Source: JAHECQ01 sp047638695 (GTDB lineage Bacteria > Actinomycetota > Acidimicrobiia > Acidimicrobiales > SZUA-35). From it: a stretch of 32,837 nt of DNA. Location of the stretch: positions 1 to 32,837 of the forward strand of contig JBLINY010000043.1 in the NCBI GenBank assembly GCA_047638695.1. Direction: 5' to 3'. The notes under the pieces are model-generated. The model searched no databases. It was not told where the DNA came from and was given only the letters and a program-made list of their open reading frames with translations. The translations under genes were made by a program, and so were the position numbers. Shown in pieces: positions 24,256 through 32,837 of the stretch (position 1 is its first letter; each line of letters starts with the position of its first letter).

Positions 24256-24920
24256 TGCCGCAACCGTTGCCGGGTCCAGTCAGCAATCTCAGCGGCTCCC
24301 TCAGGCGTCACCAACGACGACCGCACAACTGGGCGACCGTCCCGGCGAGCCGTGGCGTCTTGCAGCATCAGGTCGACGTCGGCATGAACGTACGGCGCCA
24401 GATCGACCTTGTTGATGACGAGGAGGTCGGCAAGCGCGACACCGGGTCCCCCTTTGCGCGGCACGTCGTCGCCTCCGGCAGTGTCGATCACGAAGATTTG
24501 GAAGTCGACGAGGCCTCTGCTGAAGATCGCTGTGAGGTTGTCCCCGCCCGATTCGACGAGCGTCACGTCGACACGATGGTGCAGCAACTCGATCTGTTCG
24601 ACGGCGTCGAGGTTGGCCGCGATGTCGTCTCGGATCGCCGTGTGCGGGCAGCACCCCGTCTCGACTGCCACGATCCGGTCGGCCGGCAGCACGGCCGCCT
24701 CGCGGAGCGACTGAGCATCCTCAGATGTAAAGATGTCATTGGTGACGACGACGACCGACATCTCGTCGCGGAGCAGCCGGCACAGCGAACCGACGAGCGT
24801 CGTTTTGCCGCTGCCGACCGGTCCTCCCACTCCGATCCGCAGTGCCCGGTTGAGCGGCTGCGTCGGCTCGGCGCGCACATGGTTGTCGAATAGGTCGTGG
24901 GGAATGTCATGTGGTGGCAT
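24237..24920 (-). CDS. ureG: Urease accessory GTPase UreG
   Basis: A 227-residue SIMIBI-class GTPase: P-loop GVGGPVGSGKTT (about residues 30-41), ETGCCPHTAIRDD with the nickel-binding Cys-Pro-His, VESGGDNL and the NKxD base motif VINKVDLAPYV. It delivers nickel to urease in a GTP-dependent step. ATG 24920 follows GGAG. The N-terminus carries a short His-containing leader (MPPHDIPHD) that might bind metal, smaller than the His-rich tails of some UreG proteins. It overlaps ureD by 19 bases. Confidence 0.93.
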   Translation of the reverse strand: MPPHDIPHDLFDNHVRAEPTQPLNRALRIGVGGPVGSGKTTLVGSLCRLLRDEMSVVVVTNDIFTSEDAQSLREAAVLPADRIVAVETGCCPHTAIRDDIAANLDAVEQIELLHHRVDVTLVESGGDNLTAIFSRGLVDFQIFVIDTAGGDDVPRKGGPGVALADLLVINKVDLAPYVHADVDLMLQDATARRDGRPVVRSSLVTPEGAAEIADWTRQRLRQWRASA

Positions 24921-24936
24921 CGTTTGCTCCGATGGG

Positions 24937-25626
24937 TTAGGCGACGAACATGCGGGCGTCGAGCGAGCCGTGGTGCTCGCCCAGAATCTCGGTCAGTGCG
25001 CCACCCCAGGCAGGCAGCCCTGAGGGCGCCATCGACGCCCACTGCGTAGCGTGCGTGCGAAAGCGATCGGACTCGCGGCCGGCCCGCTCTTGCACCACGG
25101 CAAGCTCGATCGGGTCGAGGCCGAGGAGTCGTACGGCAGCTGATGTCACCGCCGCCGTGAGGTGGTGGAACGACAGAGCTGCGGCGTCAGTTGCGTCGCC
25201 CCCAGCCGCAGCAACGACGGCACCCAGAGCGATCGGCTGGTGGGCCCCACCGGCGGTCATCAAGACAGCGTCGATCCCTGGAGTCGTCCAGATCCGGGTG
25301 GCGGCTCGCAGCAGCTGACGGCCGAGTCGGCGGCTTGTGGCGCAAAGGTAGGGCGCCGGCATCCGGGCCGAATACTCGTCGTCCAGTCCAGCAGCGAGCG
25401 CCTCCAGCCTGTTGGCATCGAGATCGTTCTTCAGCCGCGCACACGAGTTGGCTGCGAATGCCGCGTCGACCAGTCCGGTCGTCGCGAGACGGCCCTGTAG
25501 ATATCGCTCGAGGGTCGGTGGATCGATGACGTCACCGATGGCTACAGCCGCCTCGACTCCCGCCGAGTACGCGTGGCCGCCGGCCGGGAATCGTCCATCT
25601 ACGAGTAAGAGCAGCGCAGCGTCCAT
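24937..25626 (-). CDS. ureF: Urease accessory protein UreF
   Basis: A 229-residue helical protein starting MDAALLLLVDGRFPAGGHAYSAGVE, the usual UreF N-terminus (DxRFPxGGxxxSxG), with RLGRQLLRAA and VRLLGLDP later. UreF bridges UreD and UreG in the activation complex. ATG 25626 is 5 bases after the ureC stop. No strong Shine-Dalgarno sequence is seen, so coupling to ureC is probable. Confidence 0.9.
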   Translation of the reverse strand: MDAALLLLVDGRFPAGGHAYSAGVEAAVAIGDVIDPPTLERYLQGRLATTGLVDAAFAANSCARLKNDLDANRLEALAAGLDDEYSARMPAPYLCATSRRLGRQLLRAATRIWTTPGIDAVLMTAGGAHQPIALGAVVAAAGGDATDAAALSFHHLTAAVTSAAVRLLGLDPIELAVVQERAGRESDRFRTHATQWASMAPSGLPAWGGALTEILGEHHGSLDARMFVA

Positions 25627-25631
25627 GGCGA

Positions 25632-27334
<1,703 letters not shown>

Positions 27335-27338
<4 letters not shown>

Positions 27339-28006
27339 GAGGCCCCTCCTGTGTCTGCTGAGTGAGGCCCATCGAGCGGACCCCCGACTTCACCACGTAG
27401 GCCGGGGATGACTCGGGCACCGACGAACGGCACGAGGTCCACATCCATGGCGATTCCCGGTTCGAACCGAACGGCGGTGCCGGCCGGGACGTCGAGCCGG
27501 AGACCGTGGGCCTGATCGCGATCGAACACGAGCGAATGGTTGGCCTCAGCAAAGTGATAGTGCGAGCCCACCTGGATGGGTCGATCGCCGCCGTTCTCGA
27601 CCCGCAGAGAAACCACGGGTCGACCGGCATTGATCTCGATCGGCTCGTCAGGGCCGACGATTTGGCCAGGGATCAGCTGCGGCCCACTGTTCGATATACC
27701 GCCAGCGCTGATCGGATCATGCAAGGTCACGAGCTTGGTTCCGTCGGGGAATGTCGCCTCGATCTGCACGTCAGGCAGCATCTCCGGCACCCCCTCCATA
27801 ACATCATCGCGGGTCAACACGTGTCGTCCGTCCTCCATCAGATCAGCGACCCGGCGGCCGTCACGGGCTGACTCCAGGACCCACGAGGTGAGCATGGCAA
27901 CGGCTTCCGGATAATTGAGCAACAACCCACGGTCGCGCCGTGCGCGAGCCACACCGGCGGCTGAGTGAAGAAGCAGTCGTTCCTGTTCATGGGGTGAGAG
28001 TCGCAT
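27335..28006 (-). CDS. ureAB: Fused urease gamma-beta subunit (UreA-UreB)
   Basis: A 223-residue protein joins the gamma subunit (about residues 1-100: MRLSPHEQERLLLHSAAGVARARRDRG, LTRDDVMEGVPEMLPDVQIEATFPDGTKLVTLHDPI) to the beta subunit (about 110-210: PGQIVGPDEPIEINAGRP, NGGDRPIQVGSHYHFAEAN, GTAVRFEPG). Fused gamma-beta subunits occur in several bacteria such as Helicobacter. The tail (VGGPLDGPHSADTGGAS) is a short extension. It starts 3 bases after the urtE stop (ATG 28006) and overlaps ureC by 4 bases. Confidence 0.95.
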
Positions 28007-28009
28007 CGA

Positions 28010-28702
28010 TCAGACCGCCATCGCCTGGCGGACCTCGTCGAGCGAGTTCTCTCCGCCCTCACCGGTGGCCGTGATGCGACCCGACTCGAGCGTGAAGTAC
28101 CGGCCAGTCGAGCGAAGAGCGAAACCGACGTGTTGCTCAACCAACAGCACGGTGAGATCGCCACGGGCAGTAAGCCCGACGATGACCTCTTCGATCTCGG
28201 CCACGACGTTGGGCTGAATGCCCTCGGTTGGCTCGTCCAGTATCAGCAACCGCGGCTTGCCCAGCAGCGTTCGGGCAATGGAAAGTTGTTGGCGTTGGCC
28301 ACCGGACAATAGGCCAGCGGGTCGGCCCAACAGCCCGGTAAGAGCCGGGAAGGTGTCGAGCACTTCGTCGATCTCGGATCCCACGTTCGAGACCAGCTGC
28401 AGGTTCTCCTTCGTGGTCATCTGAGGGAAGCAGAGCTGGCCCTGCGGGACGTAGCCGAGCCCCTTCCGTACCCTGCGGTTCGGACGCATCCTGGTGACAT
28501 CTTCGCCGTCGAGCAACACGGTTCCTGTCTTTACCGGAATCAAACCAACGGCAACCCGTAGGAGCGTTGTCTTCCCGGCACCGTTGTGTCCGAGCACTGC
28601 CGCTGCGTCGCCGGTGTCAACCGAAAGATCGACGTCGAACAGAACCATTGACCGCCCGTAGCCGGCTGTAACACCGACCAGCTCGAGCATTGGTTCAACC
28701 AC
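28010..28702 (-). CDS. urtE: Urea ABC transporter ATP-binding protein UrtE
   Basis: A LivF-like ATPase: GYGRSMVLFDVDLSV, Walker A GHNGAGKTT, QMTTKENL, the signature LLSGGQRQQLSIAR and Walker B LLILDEPTEGIQPNVV. The EPTEGIQPN block is typical of UrtE. It pairs with UrtD to power urea import. I chose GTG 28702, because GAGG stands 6 bases before it; ATG 28690 (MLELVGVT) is the alternative without a ribosome binding site. The GTG start overlaps the end of urtD. Confidence 0.92.
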   Translation of the reverse strand: MVEPMLELVGVTAGYGRSMVLFDVDLSVDTGDAAAVLGHNGAGKTTLLRVAVGLIPVKTGTVLLDGEDVTRMRPNRRVRKGLGYVPQGQLCFPQMTTKENLQLVSNVGSEIDEVLDTFPALTGLLGRPAGLLSGGQRQQLSIARTLLGKPRLLILDEPTEGIQPNVVAEIEEVIVGLTARGDLTVLLVEQHVGFALRSTGRYFTLESGRITATGEGGENSLDEVRQAMAV

Positions 28703-29462
28703 GAATTGCCTCCTCTTTCGCCCTACCCAGATAGACCTCTTGCACTTGCTCGTCGGACTGAACTTCCGCCACCGTCCCCTCGGCGAGCACACGGCCTGTG
28801 TGCATCACCGTCACGAAATCGGCGTAGCGACGCATGAAGTCCATGTCGTGCTCGATGACGACGATCGTCCGATCCGCGGCGATTCGTTTCAGGAGCTCAC
28901 CAGTCTCCTCACGCTCATCGCTGCTCATGCCAGCAACGGTTTCATCAAGGAACATCAACTGGGCGTCTTGCACCAAGAGCATGCCAATCTCGAGCCATTG
29001 CTTCTGCCCATGGGCGAGGATCCCGGCGGGCCGGTGGGCCAGCGCAGTCAAGCCGACGGTGTCCAGCGCTTGCTCCACTCGTTCCGGAATCTTCCCACGG
29101 GCAAAGATCGACCGTCGCGCTTTGCGGTGTACACCGGCGGCGATATCGAGGTTCTGGAGCACGCTGAGCTGTTCGAACACCGACGCGGTCTGGAATGTGC
29201 GACCGATCCCGAGACGCACGATCATGTGCGACTTCATCCGAAGGAGGTCGTGGTTCCGGAACCTCGCAGCACCGGTTCCACTCACGAGTCCCGTCAGCGA
29301 ATCGACCAACGTTGTCTTCCCCGCCCCGTTTGGGCCGATGAGGAAGTGCAGCCTTCCTTGCTGAAGTGTGAGATCGACGTCATCGATCGCCTTGAACCCG
29401 TCGAAGTCGACGGTCAGGTTACGGATCTCTAGGTAGTCCTCACTAAGGAACGAGACGGTCAT
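28695..29462 (-). CDS. urtD: Urea ABC transporter ATP-binding protein UrtD
   Basis: A 255-residue LivG-like ATPase: LTVDFDGFKAIDDVDLTL, Walker A GPNGAGKTT, GRTFQTASVFEQLSVLQN (Q loop), signature LAHGQKQWLEIGM and Walker B MFLDETVAGM. The LAHGQKQW variant of the LSGGQ motif and DETVAGM, in place of DEP, are typical UrtD features. The start overlaps the urtC stop as ATGA. Confidence 0.95.
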   Translation of the reverse strand: MTVSFLSEDYLEIRNLTVDFDGFKAIDDVDLTLQQGRLHFLIGPNGAGKTTLVDSLTGLVSGTGAARFRNHDLLRMKSHMIVRLGIGRTFQTASVFEQLSVLQNLDIAAGVHRKARRSIFARGKIPERVEQALDTVGLTALAHRPAGILAHGQKQWLEIGMLLVQDAQLMFLDETVAGMSSDEREETGELLKRIAADRTIVVIEHDMDFMRRYADFVTVMHTGRVLAEGTVAEVQSDEQVQEVYLGRAKEEAIRG

Positions 29463-30610
29463 GTCGACATCGCCGTTTTGGCTTGTTCGGGCTCGCTGTC
29501 CAGAGCATCGCCGACGTCGCCGCTGGAGCGAGCCCGCTTAACCGACGACGCCCCCCACTGCAGTTTCAGGTTGGACCAGAGAGATGCCATCCCACCGGGA
29601 AGAAGCACGACGACAAGGATGAAGAGCGCCCCGAGGAAGTAGGTCCACTGTGTCGGAAAGTTCTCCGAGAGCGTCGATCGGCCAAAGCCAACGGCGATCG
29701 CGCCGAGCGCAGGCCCGAACAATGAGGCACGGCCACCCAAGGCCACGCCGGCGAGCAAGAAGATGGATGCCGACGCATCGACATCGGTCGGAGAGATGAT
29801 GCCGGCGATCGGCACGAACACCGCACCACCGACGCTTGCCATAACCGACGCGACCATGAAAGCGACCAGCTTGATGTTGGCGGGGTCGTAGCCAAGGAAA
29901 CGGACGCGTTCCTCGGCGTCTCGCGTTGCGACGAGCAATTCACCAAACCGACTCCGGTAGAGCTGCCACAGGATCACCAGAAACAGGATCACCAACCCCG
30001 CCGCTAGCCGGTAGATGTTCTGCTGCACCGTCGGGTCATACAGGTTGTGACCGAAGAAGGTCGAGAACGTATTCAGGCCGTTGAAGCCACCCGTCTGCTT
30101 GATCGTAGCGACCAGCAACGTCGCGAACGCAACGGCCATTGCCTGGGTGAGAATGGCGAAATAGGCACCCTTCACGCTGCGCTTCAGGATCGCGTACCCC
30201 AGGAGAAACGAAACCACGGCGGGGATGGCCACGATGGCGAATACGGTGAATGGCCCACTCCGGAATGGTTCCCACCAGAACGGCATGGTGCCATCGCCGT
30301 AAAGCAACATGAAGTCGGGAACCCCACCCGGGCCGGCGACCTCGAGCTTCATGTGCATCGCCATCGCATAAGCGCCGAGACCGAAGAACACACCTTGACC
30401 CATGACAAGCATGCCGCCGCGACCCCATGCCAGCCCGATGCCCATTGACGCCAGCGCCAAGGCACAGTACTTGCCGAGGTTGCCGAGCCGGAATGTGCTG
30501 AGCGCGCTGGGCGCCCACACCAGAAGCAGGAATGCCAGAACAGCGATGCCCACCAACGGGGCGAAGGCGCTCAGTCGCTGTGTCAGCGATGGCGTTGGGC
30601 TAACCGTCAT
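29459..30610 (-). CDS. urtC: Urea ABC transporter permease UrtC
   Basis: A 383-residue LivM-like membrane protein with about 9-10 hydrophobic segments. Motifs GLAWGRGGMLVMGQGVFFGLGAYAMAMHM (substrate path) and GGRASLFGPALGAIAVGF are seen. ATG 30610 (MTVSPTPSL) overlaps the urtB stop; the open frame further upstream is not hydrophobic and is not used. The C-terminus extends into a Ser/Lys/Ala-rich tail after the last transmembrane segment. Confidence 0.93.
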   Translation of the reverse strand: MTVSPTPSLTQRLSAFAPLVGIAVLAFLLLVWAPSALSTFRLGNLGKYCALALASMGIGLAWGRGGMLVMGQGVFFGLGAYAMAMHMKLEVAGPGGVPDFMLLYGDGTMPFWWEPFRSGPFTVFAIVAIPAVVSFLLGYAILKRSVKGAYFAILTQAMAVAFATLLVATIKQTGGFNGLNTFSTFFGHNLYDPTVQQNIYRLAAGLVILFLVILWQLYRSRFGELLVATRDAEERVRFLGYDPANIKLVAFMVASVMASVGGAVFVPIAGIISPTDVDASASIFLLAGVALGGRASLFGPALGAIAVGFGRSTLSENFPTQWTYFLGALFILVVVLLPGGMASLWSNLKLQWGASSVKRARSSGDVGDALDSEPEQAKTAMST

Positions 30611-31491
30611 GCCAGCGACCTCGTCCGAACGGTGAACAGACCCTGTGGTCGGATCACGAGGAAAACCACCACGAAGGCAAAGGTGACGACCTGCGCCATG
30701 CTCCCGCTGGTCCAGTCCGTCAGGAAGGCGGTGACCACGCCGACGGCCCAAGCAGCGATCACCGTTCCCTTGAGCTGCCCGACGCCCCCCATGACCACGA
30801 CGAGAAAGGCCGGAATGATGTAGGCGGTGCCGAGCGTCGGGTTCGTGCCCGAGATCAGGGCGATGGCAACTCCGCCGAGACCCGCCAGACCCGAGCCCAG
30901 GAAGAACGTGATGCGGTCGACTTTTCTGGTCGAGACCCCCAACGTCTCAGCGAGTTGTCGGTTCTGCACCGTCGCTCGGATCCGACGTCCGAACCCGCTG
31001 TACTTCAGAATTGCGCTGAGCGCACCGAACGCGACGAGCGCGAGGATGATGGTGAAGAGCTGTCGATGGGGCCACTCGTAGCCGAACACCGAGATTCGTC
31101 CCCCAAGCCAGCTTGGCGCCACGACCGGATCGCCCTGAGCCCCGAAGATGTCTTGAGCCATTTGCTGAAGAACAAGGGCCACCCCAACGGTGGCAAGAAG
31201 TGTGTCGAGGGGTCGTTCATACATCCACTGGATGACGGTGGCCTCCAGGAGCAGCCCGATAAGTCCCGCAACGATGAAGGCCACCGGCAGCGCGACCAAG
31301 ATCGAGAGACCGGCAGTGCCGACCACCTGCTGGGTGAGGTACGCCACGTACGCGCCCACCATGAGGAATTCACCGTTCGCCATGTTGATCACGCCCATCT
31401 GCCCGAACGTGAGAGTGAGACCGAGTGCAGCCATCAACAAGATCGCTCCGGTCGCCGTTCCGGTCAGGAAAGGGGTGGTGAGTACGTCCAT
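30607..31491 (-). CDS. urtB: Urea ABC transporter permease UrtB
   Basis: A 294-residue LivH-like permease. The start MDVLTTPFLTGTATGAILLMAALGLTLTFGQMGVINMANGEFLMVGAYVAYL is typical, with NMANGEF at the substrate path, then RATVQNRQLAETLGV and GGVGQLKGTVIAAWAVG. ATG 31491 is used. It forms the permease heterodimer with UrtC, which it overlaps by 4 bases. Confidence 0.93.
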   Translation of the reverse strand: MDVLTTPFLTGTATGAILLMAALGLTLTFGQMGVINMANGEFLMVGAYVAYLTQQVVGTAGLSILVALPVAFIVAGLIGLLLEATVIQWMYERPLDTLLATVGVALVLQQMAQDIFGAQGDPVVAPSWLGGRISVFGYEWPHRQLFTIILALVAFGALSAILKYSGFGRRIRATVQNRQLAETLGVSTRKVDRITFFLGSGLAGLGGVAIALISGTNPTLGTAYIIPAFLVVVMGGVGQLKGTVIAAWAVGVVTAFLTDWTSGSMAQVVTFAFVVVFLVIRPQGLFTVRTRSLA

Positions 31492-31536
31492 CGTTTCTAC
31501 TTTCTGATCGTCATCGAGGAGCGGGTGGTTCGGCAG

Positions 31537-31565
31537 GGGGCGCCGCGCTGACGCACGGCGGCCCC
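31537..31565 (-). other. Hairpin between urtA and urtB
   Basis: A 9-bp GC stem with one bulged base (31537-31545 with 31556-31565) and a 10-base loop lies in the 102-base gap after urtA. No T-run follows on the minus strand. Such a structure may hold up transcription or protect the upstream mRNA, giving more binding protein than permease. Confidence 0.45.
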
Positions 31566-31593
31566 GGACGAACACTGATCAAGATGCTCGAGT

Positions 31594-32837
31594 TCAGCCC
31601 GCGGTCGGGTCCCACCAGGAGTAACCCTCGAGGAACGGATCGGGCTCGATCGGCCCCTCGGAACTCCAGACGATGTCGAACTGGTTGTCGGCGTTGATCT
31701 GGCCGATCAAACCAGTTTTGGCGATGTGGTGGTTGTCCCCGTTGACCGTGACCAAGCCTTCGGGCGAAGCGAAGGTCACACCATCGGATGACGCATTCAC
31801 CGCATCGACGCAGAACGACTCGGCCGCCTCAACCATGTTGGCGTAAAGGTAGAGAGAGGTGTAGGCCGCTTCCATCGGGTCCGACGTTGGCCGGTCTCCG
31901 AACCTGGCTTGGAACGCTTCGATGAACAGTGTGTTCTCCGGGCTTTCGACACTCTGGAAGTAGTTCCAGGCGGCGTACTGACCGGTGAGATCTACACCCA
32001 TCGAGGGAGCCTCTTCTTCAGCGATCGAAACCGAGATGATCGGCGAGTTGTCCGCACCGAGGCCTGCTTCGTCGTACGCCTTGATGAAGCCCACGTTCGA
32101 CGAGCCATTGATGGTGTTGAACACGAAGTCCGGCTGTGCTTCCGCGATCTTGGCGACCTGCGTCGTCCAGTCATCGCTGTCGAGCGGCACGTACTCTTCG
32201 CCCACGATCTCGATACCGAGCTCGGCCGCGTACTGCTTGATTATCTTGTTCGCAGTACGGGGGAACACGTAGTCAGATCCGGCCAGGAACAGCGTCTCGA
32301 CGCCCTCCGAAGCTAGGAACTCCATCGCCGGAATGATCTGCTGATTGGTGGTCGCCCCCGTGTAGTAGATGTTCGGCGACGCTTCGAGACCCTCGTACTG
32401 CACGGGGTAGAACAGCAGCCCGTTCGCACCCTCGACTACCGGCAACATGGCCTTGCGAGACGCCGAGGTCCAACCCCCGAACACGGCGGCGACTTCGTCC
32501 TCGGTGAGGAGCTTGTTGATCTTCTCAGCAAACATCGCGGGCTCGCTCTGGCCGTCTTCTTCGACGAACTCGATCTGCCTTCCAAGGATTCCGCCATCGG
32601 CGCTGATCTCCTCGGCCGCGAGGATCAGGGAGTCACGGACCGTCTGTTCGCTGATGGCCATCACACCCGAGGTCGAGTTCAAGAACCCGAGCTGAACAGT
32701 GTCGCCTTCAACACAGATATCGCCAGATGCGGTTTCGGTTTCCTCTGTGCCCTCTGTGCCCTCTGTGCCCTCTGTCGCTTCGGCGCTGTCAGGGGCGTCG
32801 GTCACGTCGGTGGCATCGCTCGCACTCGAGCTTGCAT
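31594..32837 (-). CDS. urtA: Urea ABC transporter substrate-binding protein UrtA (5' end outside window)
   Basis: The mature domain (from about VQLGFLNSTSGVMAISEQTVRDS) is a periplasmic-binding fold of the Leu/amide (Peripla_BP_5) type, with GGWTSASRKAMLPVVE, LLFYPVQYEGLEASPNIYYTGA and AAWNYFQSVE as in urea-binding UrtA. It would be a lipoprotein outside the membrane. The frame is open to the right edge through a Ser/Thr/Asp/Glu linker, so the signal peptide and lipobox lie outside; the internal GTG at 32805 is not the real start. The linker has repeated GTE. Confidence 0.93.
   Translation of the reverse strand, partial: ASSSASDATDVTDAPDSAEATEGTEGTEGTEETETASGDICVEGDTVQLGFLNSTSGVMAISEQTVRDSLILAAEEISADGGILGRQIEFVEEDGQSEPAMFAEKINKLLTEDEVAAVFGGWTSASRKAMLPVVEGANGLLFYPVQYEGLEASPNIYYTGATTNQQIIPAMEFLASEGVETLFLAGSDYVFPRTANKIIKQYAAELGIEIVGEEYVPLDSDDWTTQVAKIAEAQPDFVFNTINGSSNVGFIKAYDEAGLGADNSPIISVSIAEEEAPSMGVDLTGQYAAWNYFQSVESPENTLFIEAFQARFGDRPTSDPMEAAYTSLYLYANMVEAAESFCVDAVNASSDGVTFASPEGLVTVNGDNHHIAKTGLIGQINADNQFDIVWSSEGPIEPDPFLEGYSWWDPTAG
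32743..32775 (-). repeat. 9-bp tandem repeat in the urtA linker
   Basis: Three perfect copies of CTCTGTGCC (32743-32769) and a degenerate fourth encode GTEGTEGTE in the Thr/Glu linker of UrtA. The length can change by slippage without breaking the frame. Confidence 0.85.

Noticed and set aside
32743..32775. Tandem repeat as a regulatory or CRISPR-like element
   Set aside because: It is an in-frame 9-bp repeat in a protein linker, without spacers.

Overview
The window is high-GC DNA with dense coding, many GTG starts, a urtABCDE-ureAB-C-F-G-D cluster, a TetR regulator, CaiB-type CoA-transferases, AMP-forming acyl-CoA ligases, a bacterial P450 and vapBC/mazEF modules. This suits an actinobacterium, possibly a free-living member of the Acidimicrobiia. 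The placement is inference; there is no rRNA or other marker gene here.

Layout. Positions 1-2055 hold the end of a Zincin_1-type metallopeptidase gene, a frameshifted secreted-protein gene, a small beta-rich protein, a pair of overlapping hairpins and a small lipoprotein. Positions 2075-4463 hold a metal-dependent amidohydrolase and, divergent from it, an AhpD-like gene. That gene's reading frame is interrupted by one TGA exactly where the second cysteine of the CxxC redox motif belongs, and a bacterial-SECIS-like hairpin follows it. I annotate it as one 362-residue selenoprotein. Positions 4464-7170 are a graveyard: remnants of a LuxR/AfsR-type ATPase, of a double zinc-ribbon protein and of an alpha/beta-hydrolase/adenylate-cyclase fusion, interspersed with an intact MazEF-like and an intact VapBC-like module, each with a perfect inverted repeat at its promoter.

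Positions 7223-23288 are a catabolic region of acyl-CoA chemistry. It has a tandem double CaiB/BaiF CoA-transferase, a divergent single CoA-transferase, a DUF2889 protein, a polysaccharide-deacetylase-like hydrolase, a second amidohydrolase, two AMP-forming acyl-CoA synthetases, a PaaK-like ligase, a TetR regulator, an aldo/keto reductase, a cytochrome P450, a small Cys-rich protein and a frameshifted siderophore-interacting protein. The shape suggests activation and degradation of an aromatic, alicyclic or other organic acid, but the substrate cannot be read from the sequence.

Positions 23521-32837 form one minus-strand urea unit. UrtA (5' end outside the window), UrtB-UrtC permease and UrtD-UrtE ATPases import urea, UreAB (fused gamma-beta) and UreC form urease, and UreF, UreG and UreD load nickel. 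Most genes overlap by 4 bp or are a few bases apart. No ureE is seen.

Two things stand out. The first is the Sec/SECIS gene at 3375-4463. The second is that four gene 3' ends (deacetylase 11739, amidohydrolase 12691, siderophore-interacting protein 16750, P450 21695) carry short tandem repeats whose unit contains the stop codon, so each gene is followed by copies of its own last bases and stop. A fifth short duplication repeats the start codon of the TetR gene.
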